Assembly: GCA_035277145.1 (NCBI GenBank)
Contig: DATELA010000058.1
Coordinates: forward strand, 1 to 33,345
Length of the DNA stretch: 33,345 bases
Direction of reading: 5' to 3'
DNA from: DASRAP01 sp035277145
Lineage (GTDB): Bacteria > Gemmatimonadota > Gemmatimonadetes > Gemmatimonadales > Gemmatimonadaceae
Positions 7,282 to 13,767 of the stretch are shown in pieces. The notes beneath the pieces are model-generated. The model searched no databases and was not told the DNA's origin. It was given only the letters and a program-made list of their open reading frames with translations. A program made the position numbers and the translations under genes. Numbering within the stretch: the stretch's first letter is position 1; the number at the start of each line of letters is the position of its first letter.

Positions 7282-7884
7282 CTATTCACGGGTATCCGCC
7301 AACAGTTCGCGCAATTGATGTCTCGCGCGATGGATGAACGTCTTCACGGTGCCCAGCGGCAGGTCGAGCATTGCCGAGATTTCTTCGTAGGACCGGCCTT
7401 CGACATGCCGGAGCAGGATGCAAGAACGGTACTCGGGCCGGAGCGTGGCGATTGCGCGTTCGATGGCTGAACCGAGCTCCTTCGCCTCAAGCTCCTGCAG
7501 CGCGCTTTCGGATTTGTCGGCGAGATCAAACGACGTTGCTTCGATTTCTGCCGCTGATGATGCGTGCGGCGAGCCGTCCATCGAAATCGTGTCGAGTTGC
7601 CGTTTGCGCAGATGATCGATCGCGACGTTGTTCGCGATCTTGAACAGCCAACTCGAGAACTTGAATTCGGGCCGGTAGCGGTCGATGTGGTTCAGGACTT
7701 TGACGAACGTGTCCTGCGCCAGATCCTCGGCGATCGCGCGATCGCGGACCATGCGAAACACGAGCGAAAACACCGGTCGCTCATAGCGACGCAGTAACTC
7801 CCGATACGCGGCATCTCGCCCTTGCTGGGCGAGCGCGACCACATCCGCATCGGGCAGGTTCGCGAGGTCGAGGAATTGGAGCAT
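7282..7884 (-). CDS. ECF-type RNA polymerase sigma factor
   Basis: A 200-aa sigma-70 family protein with only regions 2 and 4. Region 2 (about 27-95) contains RYERPVFSLVFRMVRDRAIAEDLAQDTF and FKFSSWLFKIANN. Region 4 (about 140-193) contains LRPEYRSCILLRHVEGRSYEEIS followed by the helix-turn-helix LPLGTVKTFIHRAR. The frame is open to 7956, but the first 24 codons (Cys/Ala/Arg-rich) do not look like a sigma N-terminus, so the ATG at 7884 is chosen. It is the first gene of an operon with the zinc-finger anti-sigma factor, the bactofilin-like protein and the toast-rack protein, and is divergent from ubiE. The 142-bp divergent gap (7885-8026) should hold promoters for both sides, but I cannot pick one with confidence. 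Confidence 0.93.
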   Translation of the reverse strand: MLQFLDLANLPDADVVALAQQGRDAAYRELLRRYERPVFSLVFRMVRDRAIAEDLAQDTFVKVLNHIDRYRPEFKFSSWLFKIANNVAIDHLRKRQLDTISMDGSPHASSAAEIEATSFDLADKSESALQELEAKELGSAIERAIATLRPEYRSCILLRHVEGRSYEEISAMLDLPLGTVKTFIHRARHQLRELLADTRE

Positions 7885-8026
7885 TGCTTCGGCGCGGGAC
7901 GAGCGGACCAAAGCGCGTGGCGCCGCCGCGCAAGCTAGTCCACGCAGGTGGCACATAGAAGCCGCGCGCTGGGGAAACGCGCGTCGCTGCTTGCTCGCGT
8001 TCTGCGCGACGGCGAGCTTTTTGACG

Positions 8027-8788
8027 ATGCCAGCGCTCGAGGCTGTGGACGCGATGCAGGACGACGAAGCGGCGCGCGCCGCGGCTGCCGGGGACGCGGG
8101 AAAGCGCGCCTACGTGCGCGACATGTTCGGGGCGATTGCCCCGCGCTACGACATGCTCAACCGCGTGCTCTCGTGGCGCTTGGACCGTCGATGGCGAAGG
8201 CGCGCAATTGCAGCGCTCGAAATCGCTCGGTCGCCGCGCGGACGCTATCTCGACTTGTGCGCCGGCACGCTGGATATCGCCGCGTCCATTGCGCGAACAC
8301 CGGGGTTCTCCGGTTCGGTCATTGGTGCCGATTTCGCTGAACCGATGCTGAGCGCGGGGCGCGACAAAGTGCGCGGTACCGCTACGATGCCGGTGGCCGC
8401 GGATGCGCTCGCGCTGCCGTTCGCGGATGGCACGTGCGCCGGCGCGATCGTTGGATTCGGCATTCGCAACGTGGTCTCGCTCGACGCCGCGCTCGCCGAA
8501 GTGCATCGCGTGCTCGAACCGCGCGGGCGGTTTGTCATTCTGGAATTCAGTACGCCACGCAATCCGTTGTTCCGCGCGATGTACAACGCCTACACGCACA
8601 CGGTGCTTCCGCGCGTCGGCGCGATGGTGAGCGGACACGGTAGCGCATACTCGTATTTGCCGTACAGCATCGACCAGTTTCCCGGCCCCGATGCGCTCGC
8701 GACGCGCATGCGCGATGCGGGCTACACGAATGTGCGATGGGAACCGCTCATGTTCGGCGCGGTCGCAATTCACGTTGGAGACAAATGA
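8027..8788 (+). CDS. ubiE: Demethylmenaquinone methyltransferase (UbiE/MenG)
   Basis: A 253-aa SAM-dependent C-methyltransferase that methylates the naphthoquinone ring in the last step of menaquinone synthesis (or the related ubiquinone step). Family marks are FGAIAPRYDMLNRVLS, the SAM-binding YLDLCAGTLDIA (close to the Bacillus MenG form), GFGIRNV, and the UbiE signature ILEFSTPRNPLFRAMYNAY followed by SYLPYSI. The ATG at 8027 is preferred; a TTG at 7991 and an ATG at 8054 are alternatives. It is followed 4 bp later by a UbiD-like gene, then UbiA- and UbiX-like genes, which fits quinone synthesis. Menaquinone is more likely than ubiquinone because the partners resemble the futalosine-pathway set. 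Confidence 0.92.
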   Translation: MPALEAVDAMQDDEAARAAAAGDAGKRAYVRDMFGAIAPRYDMLNRVLSWRLDRRWRRRAIAALEIARSPRGRYLDLCAGTLDIAASIARTPGFSGSVIGADFAEPMLSAGRDKVRGTATMPVAADALALPFADGTCAGAIVGFGIRNVVSLDAALAEVHRVLEPRGRFVILEFSTPRNPLFRAMYNAYTHTVLPRVGAMVSGHGSAYSYLPYSIDQFPGPDALATRMRDAGYTNVRWEPLMFGAVAIHVGDK

Positions 8789-8792
8789 ACTG

Positions 8793-10283
8793 ATGGCGAT
8801 CGATACGCTGCGCGAATTCATTTCCGCCATTGAAAGCATCGGCGAACTGCGTCGCATCACGCACCCAGTGCGTGTGGAGCTCGAGATTTGCGAAATCGCC
8901 GATCGCGTGATGAAGCAACCGGGTGGCGGAAGCGCGTTGGTGTTCGAGCATCCCGTGCTGCCCAATGGATCGAAGAGTCCGCATCCGGTCGCGATCAATC
9001 TGTTTGGGTCGATGAAGCGCATGGCGCTCGCGCTTGGCTGCGACAAACTCGACGACCACGCGGCGCGCATCACCGAATTGCTCAACGTGCAGGTGCCGGA
9101 AGGCATCGTCGGAAAACTGTCGCTGCTCCCGAAGCTTTTTGAGGTGGCGAAGTTTCCGCCGCGCGTCGGCGGTGGCACGCCACCGTGTCAGCAAGTGGTG
9201 TTGCGCGACAATGAAATCGATTTGCGGGCGCTGCCGATCATTACGTGCTGGCCGCAGGACGGCGGTCCGTACATCACGCTGCCGATGGTGATCTCGAAAG
9301 ATCCGTCGCGCGGGATTCGCAACGTCGGCATGTATCGCGTGCAACTGCTCGGTAAACGCGCGCTCGCGATGCACTGGCAGCGTCACAAAGTTGGCGCAGC
9401 GCATTGGCGCGAAATGTCGGAGCGCGGAGAAACGATGCCCGTGTGCATCGCGGTCGGCGGCGATCCCGCGTCGATCTATTCCGCGAGCGCACCGTTGCCG
9501 CCAACGATCGACGAGTTTCTGTTCGCCGGATTCCTGCGACGCGCGCCCGTCAAGCTCGCGAAGGCCGTGACGTGCGATCTCGAAGTTCCCGCGGATGCGG
9601 ATTTCGTGATCGAAGGATTCATCGATCCGCGTGAACCGCTTGTCACCGAGGGGCCGTTCGGCGATCACACCGGTTTTTATTCAGAGGCCGACCTCTATCC
9701 GCATGTGCACGTCACGGCAGTGACGATGCGCCGCGATCCGATTTACGCGACCACGATCGTCGGGCGTCCGCCGATGGAAGATTTCTATCTCGGCCACGCG
9801 ACCGAGCGAATCTTTTTGCCGCTGCTCAAGCTGACGATTCCGGAAATCGTCGACTACCACATGCCCGCTGAGGGGATTTTTCACAACCTCGTGTTCGTGT
9901 CGATCGACAAGAAGTATCCGGGGCAGGCGTACAAAGTCATGAACGCGTTGTGGGGGCAGGGACTGATGTCCCTCGCGAAGGTGCTCGTGGTGGTCGACAA
10001 AGATGTGAACGTCCAGGATCCGCAGGAGGCGTGGTGGGTCGCGCTCAACAACATCGATCCGGAACGCGATGCGCGATTCACCATGGGGCCGATCGATGTG
10101 CTCGATCATTCCAGCCGCGCGTTCACCTATGGTTCAAAGCTTGGTCTCGACGCGACGCGCAAACTTCCCGAAGAGGGCTTCACGCGGAACTGGCCGGCGC
10201 GGATCGAGATGGACGCGGCGACGAGAGCGCGAGTGGATGGGATGTGGGCGGGGCTGGGATTGCAGGAAGACAGGAAGCGATGA
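8793..10283 (+). CDS. UbiD-family decarboxylase, menaquinone type (MqnL-like)
   Basis: A 496-aa prenylated-FMN-dependent decarboxylase. Conserved parts are RNVGMYRVQ (176-184), MHWQRHK (193-199), IEGFIDP with Glu274, and the family signature EGPFGDHTGFY with Glu286, followed by ATTIVGRPPMED. Its ring substrate is probably a polyprenylated naphthoate. The order UbiD-UbiA-UbiX matches the Streptomyces SCO4490-4492 set assigned to the late futalosine menaquinone route; mqnA-D are not in this window. The ATG at 8793 has GGAG at 8777-8780, and the frame extends upstream only as a shadow of ubiE. The cofactor would be made by the UbiX homologue encoded at 11262-11861. It is separated from ubiA by a 16-bp tandem repeat. 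Confidence 0.92.
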   Translation: MAIDTLREFISAIESIGELRRITHPVRVELEICEIADRVMKQPGGGSALVFEHPVLPNGSKSPHPVAINLFGSMKRMALALGCDKLDDHAARITELLNVQVPEGIVGKLSLLPKLFEVAKFPPRVGGGTPPCQQVVLRDNEIDLRALPIITCWPQDGGPYITLPMVISKDPSRGIRNVGMYRVQLLGKRALAMHWQRHKVGAAHWREMSERGETMPVCIAVGGDPASIYSASAPLPPTIDEFLFAGFLRRAPVKLAKAVTCDLEVPADADFVIEGFIDPREPLVTEGPFGDHTGFYSEADLYPHVHVTAVTMRRDPIYATTIVGRPPMEDFYLGHATERIFLPLLKLTIPEIVDYHMPAEGIFHNLVFVSIDKKYPGQAYKVMNALWGQGLMSLAKVLVVVDKDVNVQDPQEAWWVALNNIDPERDARFTMGPIDVLDHSSRAFTYGSKLGLDATRKLPEEGFTRNWPARIEMDAATRARVDGMWAGLGLQEDRKR

Positions 10284-10284
10284 C

Positions 10285-10370
10285 GACTAACCACGAGCAC
10301 GACCAACTACGATTACGACTGACCACGAGTACGACTGACTACGAGTACGACTGACTACGATGACCACGAA
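10285..10370. repeat. 16-bp tandem array, about five copies, at the ubiD-ubiA junction
   Basis: Four full 16-bp units start at 10285, 10301, 10317 and 10333, and a fifth partial unit starts at 10349. Units have the form GACTGACTACGAGTAC with one to four changes, and each splits into 8-bp halves that alternate between GACT- and ACGA-type. The array starts 2 bp after the ubiD stop, and its last unit contains the ubiA ATG (10360), so the array also encodes the first residues of UbiA (MTTN). It has no unique spacers, so it is not CRISPR. Confidence 0.9.
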
Positions 10371-11265
10371 CAGCGTACGAGAACCGCAGACCTTTGATGG
10401 AGTTTCGCGGCTGGCGAAGTGGGCCAGCTTCGTGAAACTCCCTCATACGGTATTTGCGCTGCCGTTCGCAATCGTCGGTGTGGTGCTCGCGTCGTACGCC
10501 ACTCCGGTGACGTTGGGGACCGTCGTGTGGGTGGTTGTCGCATTCACGGCAGCGCGGTTTGCCGCGATGGGTTTCAATCGCATCGTCGATCGCGACGTCG
10601 ACGCGAAGAATCCGCGCACGCGTGCACGCGAGATTCCGGCCGGTACAATCGGTGTGCGCGAAGCGCGTGTCGCGGTCGCCGTTGCGTGCGTCGTCTTCAT
10701 GATCGCCGCGCGGCAACTCAACGCGTTGGCATTCGCGTTGTCGCCCGTCGCGCTGCTCGTCGTGCTGTTCTATAGCTACACGAAGCGATTTACATCGCTC
10801 TCGCATATCGTGCTCGGTCTCGGACTCGGCATCGCACCGGTCGGCGGATATCTCGCCGTCGCGGGCGCGTGGCCGGCGCCGTGGTGGGGCCTCGTTGCGC
10901 TCGCCGCTGCGGTGTGCGCGTGGGTCGCGGGGTTCGACGTGCTGTATGCATTGCAGGACATCGAGTTCGACCGGCGCGAACAATTGCGGTCCGTGCCTGC
11001 ATCGCTCGGCGTCGACGGTGCAATACACGCGGCGCGCGCGTTGCACGCAACATCCGTGTTTCTGCTGGCGCTCGCGGGCACTGCACTGGCGCCGAATGCG
11101 GGCTGGGTGTTTGGCGTTGGCGCGGTCGCGCTGCTACTCGTATGGGAGCATCGCCTGGTGCGCGGTGGCGATTTGTCCAAACTCGACGCCGCGTTCTTCA
11201 CCATGAACGGCGTCATCTCGATGGTCTTCTGCACTATCGTGCTCGTCTCCCGCGTCGTCGCGTGA
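10360..11265 (+). CDS. UbiA-family prenyltransferase, menaquinone type (MqnP-like)
   Basis: A 301-aa integral membrane prenyltransferase with about eight to nine TM segments. The two Mg-diphosphate-binding motifs are clear: NRIVDRDVDAKNPRTRAREIP (Asp77, Asp79, Asp81) and DVLYALQDIEFD (Asp193, Asp200, Asp204). The form of both motifs fits the MqnP/SCO4491-like group that prenylates the naphthoate precursor in the futalosine pathway, rather than 4-hydroxybenzoate transferases. The ATG at 10360 lies inside the last unit of the upstream tandem repeat, so the first few residues come from repeat DNA; no clear Shine-Dalgarno is visible. Its TGA overlaps the GTG start of the ubiX homologue. Confidence 0.92.
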   Translation: MTTNSVREPQTFDGVSRLAKWASFVKLPHTVFALPFAIVGVVLASYATPVTLGTVVWVVVAFTAARFAAMGFNRIVDRDVDAKNPRTRAREIPAGTIGVREARVAVAVACVVFMIAARQLNALAFALSPVALLVVLFYSYTKRFTSLSHIVLGLGLGIAPVGGYLAVAGAWPAPWWGLVALAAAVCAWVAGFDVLYALQDIEFDRREQLRSVPASLGVDGAIHAARALHATSVFLLALAGTALAPNAGWVFGVGAVALLLVWEHRLVRGGDLSKLDAAFFTMNGVISMVFCTIVLVSRVVA

Positions 11266-11861
11266 AATCGCTGCCGGTGGTATTCGCGATCAGCGGCGCG
11301 AGTGGCGCACCATACGGCGTTCGCTTGCTCGAGCAACTCGTTGCGCACGAAGTACCGGTCTCGCTGATCGTCACGAGTCACGGACTTCGGTTGCTCGAGA
11401 CAGAGACCGACGTGAAAACCGTCGCGGATTTGCGACGCGCCGTCGGTGCAAAGGGATTCGACAAGTACGTGACGGAGTTCGATGACGCGGACCGCGGCGC
11501 GGCACCGGCGTCGGGATCGGCGCGTTCGCGCGGCATGGTGATTTGTCCGTGCTCGATGGGAACACTGTCCGCGATCGCGCAGGGTTCGTCGCGTTCGCTC
11601 GTCGAGCGCGCCGCGGATGTGATGCTCAAAGAACGGCGGCGACTCGTGCTCGTGACGCGCGAGACGCCGCTGAGCGCCGTGCACATCGAAAACATGCTGC
11701 GCGTAACGCACGCAGGAGCCGTGGTGATGCCGGCCGCACCGGGCTTTTACCGCAAGCCCAAGCGCATCGACGAGCTCGTCGACTTCATCGTGGCGCGAGT
11801 GCTCGATCAACTCGGTGTCGACAACACGCTTGTGCCGCGGTGGGGCACACACAAAAAATGA
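11262..11861 (+). CDS. ubiX: UbiX-family flavin prenyltransferase (prenyl-FMN synthase)
   Basis: A 199-aa flavoprotein that joins a dimethylallyl group to reduced FMN, supplying the cofactor of the UbiD-type enzyme encoded three genes upstream in the run. Family motifs are ISGASGAPYG near the N-terminus, MVICPCSMGTLSAIAQG in the middle, and RETPLSAVHIENML with MPAAPGFY near the C-terminus. The start is the GTG at 11262 overlapping the ubiA TGA (GTGA), which indicates coupled translation; the longer open frame from 10869 runs over ubiA and is not real. The last codons and stop lie in the A-tract and stem of a terminator that serves the convergent gene. Confidence 0.93.
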   Translation: MKSLPVVFAISGASGAPYGVRLLEQLVAHEVPVSLIVTSHGLRLLETETDVKTVADLRRAVGAKGFDKYVTEFDDADRGAAPASGSARSRGMVICPCSMGTLSAIAQGSSRSLVERAADVMLKERRRLVLVTRETPLSAVHIENMLRVTHAGAVVMPAAPGFYRKPKRIDELVDFIVARVLDQLGVDNTLVPRWGTHKK

Positions 11862-11885
11862 CCGCCGGGGTGTGAGCCCCGGCGG
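11853..11885 (-). terminator. Intrinsic terminator of the RcnB-like gene (possibly bidirectional)
   Basis: A perfect 9-bp stem (CCGCCGGGG at 11862-11870 and CCCCGGCGG at 11877-11885) has a 6-nt loop. On the minus strand it is followed, after 3 nt, by six T residues (11858-11853), a classical rho-independent layout just past the minus-strand gene ending at 11903. On the plus strand there is no T-run after the stem, so it is a weaker stop for ubiX. Confidence 0.85.
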
Positions 11886-11902
11886 CCATTGTACATCTCG
11901 TG

Positions 11903-12391
11903 CTAAAGCGTTACGAGAATATCCAGTACGAAGTAACTCGATCGTTCCACGACGCACACGCGGTTGCCGATGATCACGTATTCCTGTCCGCGTGGAAGCG
12001 CGGGCAGCGTACGGACCAGTGGTGCCGGCAGAATGATGACACGCGCGCGCAAGTCGCCCGGAAGTTCGCCGTGCTTGGCGAGCTTTTTCTCCCAGCCCGG
12101 CGGCATGTGTCCGCCGCCGCGGCCGCGACCGCGTCCACGTTTGCCCTGATCGTCATCGTCGTCGACCACAACAATCACCGGACGCTGCTCCGGGTTTTGC
12201 TTGTACCACGCCAGAATCACGTCGGCGCGATCGACGCGCGATCCTTCGCGCGACTTCTCGTACTTCTCGATCATCGCCTGCATCTGAATCGTCGTCTGCA
12301 TCCCGCCCTGGGCGGCCGCAGCGGACGGCGCCACTACCACGTAAGAAGCGAGTGCAACGCCGGCGAGAACAACACTACGAAACGTTGTCAT
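11903..12391 (-). CDS. Secreted RcnB-like protein
   Basis: A 162-aa exported protein with a signal peptide (about 1-28, ending AAAAQ). Features in order: a charged helix (30-65) with NPEQRP, an Asp run at 77-81, an Arg-Gly stretch (85-94), and an RcnB-type domain (95-162). The domain shows MPPGWEKKLAKHGELP, then LPAPLVRTLPALPRGQEYVIIGNRVCVVE. Proteins of this type are periplasmic; E. coli RcnB affects nickel/cobalt homeostasis, but most relatives are uncharacterised. No metal-efflux gene lies nearby, so no metal role is claimed. The start at 12391 is chosen because GGAGAA lies 6-9 bp upstream on the coding strand; ATGs at 12403 and 12436 are alternatives. A terminator follows the gene. Confidence 0.75.
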   Translation of the reverse strand: MTTFRSVVLAGVALASYVVVAPSAAAAQGGMQTTIQMQAMIEKYEKSREGSRVDRADVILAWYKQNPEQRPVIVVVDDDDDQGKRGRGRGRGGGHMPPGWEKKLAKHGELPGDLRARVIILPAPLVRTLPALPRGQEYVIIGNRVCVVERSSYFVLDILVTL

Positions 12392-12500
12392 TGTTTTCTC
12401 CATCGGTGGCCCGACACGATTCGCTACCCCCGGCATCGGAAGTCGTTCGCGAGTTCCACGTTCGGGCTTCGTTCGACAATCCCCATTGGTTCCACATCAC

Positions 12501-12977
12501 ATGCACATCGGACTGATCTCCGATACTCACGGACTCGTACGGCCCGATGTGAGCAACGCGCTCGCGGGCGTCGATCTCATTCTCCACGCCGGCGATGTCG
12601 GCGGTGAAGACGTGTTGATCGAGCTCACGCTCATCGCACCAGTGCGCGCGGTGATGGGCAACACAGACTCGCTCGGGATGCGCGGACTTGTCGAGCGCAT
12701 CGACGATGTGTTCGATGGCGTGCGTGTGCACGTGAGTCACGGGCACGAACTGCGCGCGCCGCGCGTTGAAACACTACTCGCCGCGTACGACGCCGACGTC
12801 ATCGTGTACGGTCACACGCACCAGCCGCTCGTGCACCGCGCACCCGATGGGCGGCTCGTCGTGAATCCCGGTGCTGCGGGTCCGGCGCGTTTCGACCTGG
12901 CGCCGAGCGTCGCGCGGCTCACCATTGCTGGTGGCCGCGCGGACGTCGAGTTTGTGGAGCTCAGCGCTTCAGAATGA
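12501..12977 (+). CDS. Small metallophosphoesterase (YfcE/MJ0936 family)
   Basis: A 158-aa calcineurin-like phosphoesterase with the full dimetal site: Asp8 and His10 in SDTHG, Asp32 in HAGDVG, Asn54 in GNTD, His80/His82 in SHGH, and His105/His107 in YGHTH. Relatives hydrolyse phosphodiester model substrates, and true substrates are mostly unknown. The ATG at 12501 begins MHIGLISDTHG, the usual N-terminus; a TTG at 12486 would add five residues. It stands alone on the plus strand, divergent from the RcnB-like gene. Its last 17 bp overlap the 3' end of the convergent HEAT-repeat gene. Confidence 0.92.
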   Translation: MHIGLISDTHGLVRPDVSNALAGVDLILHAGDVGGEDVLIELTLIAPVRAVMGNTDSLGMRGLVERIDDVFDGVRVHVSHGHELRAPRVETLLAAYDADVIVYGHTHQPLVHRAPDGRLVVNPGAAGPARFDLAPSVARLTIAGGRADVEFVELSASE

Positions 12978-13767
12978 GCTCTTCGATGAGCGCGATGGCT
13001 TTCGGACTTCCGGATTGTCCGAGCCAGAATAACGCATCCTTTCGAAGCTCCGGATCGCGATTGGTTCGCACGACGCGAATGAGCGCGTCGACGCCCACAT
13101 CGCCCTTCTGTTGCGAGAGCGCGAACACGGCTTGCTTTCGCACTTCGCGATCCACGGTGTCGGTCGCGACAATGTTCGACAGTTCGCGCGTCGCAACGTC
13201 ACCCGCGCCTTGGCCCAGCCAGAAGATTGCGCTGCTGCGAACGCTGCGTGAACGACGATCATCCTTCGCGATGCGCAGCATCGTGTCGTACGGATCCGGT
13301 GCATCCGCGACGATCGCGGGGACAAATGTTTCCTTCACGATTTCTGGCGGTCCCTTTTCCATCAGCCATTGCAAATAGTCCGACGCGTCGCGTGCGCTGA
13401 CCGTGCCGAGGTCTTCCGTTCGGCCTTCTGCGTCGCGCCACCGGCCGCCGACGTAGAAACGAAGTTCGGTCACCTCTCCGCGCGCGACTTCGAGCACGAT
13501 GCGTCCCGGACCCGGCTCGCACTCGATGTCCCACCGGCGGCCGCGAAGCGTACCGTTGTTCATGATCCAGTTGCGGTCTTTGCCGTTCTCCGTGCGTGAA
13601 ATACTTCCGCGGCCGTCACCGCACACGCCATCCTTGACGGCGAAGCTGAATCGAATCGTTCCAGTACCGATCGCGCGAACGCGGCCCGCGATATCCTGCG
13701 CGCCGGTGATGGTGGCGGTCGACGCGACCGCCATCATCACCACGAAGTATTTCGCCCGCGCGATCAT
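12961..13767 (-). CDS. Exported HEAT-repeat protein, shorter of two paralogues
   Basis: A 268-aa protein with a signal peptide (about 1-23, ITGAQ), a beta-rich middle part with a CGDGRGS motif (about 25-125), and a C-terminal solenoid of about four HEAT repeats. The repeat signature A-h-F-x-h-x-Q occurs at 180-186 (AIFWLGQ), 213-219 (AVFALSQ) and 245-251 (ALFWLGQ), spaced 32-33 residues. Its C-terminus (FWLGQSGSPKAIALIEELILKR) closely matches the end of the larger paralogue encoded just upstream, so the two arose by duplication. The ATG overlaps the upstream TGA (ATGA). It is the fourth gene of an ECF sigma operon; I infer an exported scaffold or ligand-binding protein under that regulon. Function unknown. 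Confidence 0.8.
   Translation of the reverse strand: MIARAKYFVVMMAVASTATITGAQDIAGRVRAIGTGTIRFSFAVKDGVCGDGRGSISRTENGKDRNWIMNNGTLRGRRWDIECEPGPGRIVLEVARGEVTELRFYVGGRWRDAEGRTEDLGTVSARDASDYLQWLMEKGPPEIVKETFVPAIVADAPDPYDTMLRIAKDDRRSRSVRSSAIFWLGQGAGDVATRELSNIVATDTVDREVRKQAVFALSQQKGDVGVDALIRVVRTNRDPELRKDALFWLGQSGSPKAIALIEELILKR

Noticed and set aside
8027..8788. Defective SAM-binding motif in UbiE (GTLD rather than GTGD)
   Set aside because: Functional Gram-positive MenG proteins also lack the second Gly (CGTAD), so this is normal variation.
10285..10370. Tandem array as a CRISPR
   Set aside because: Units are 16 bp, head-to-tail and degenerate, with no unique spacers and no cas genes nearby.
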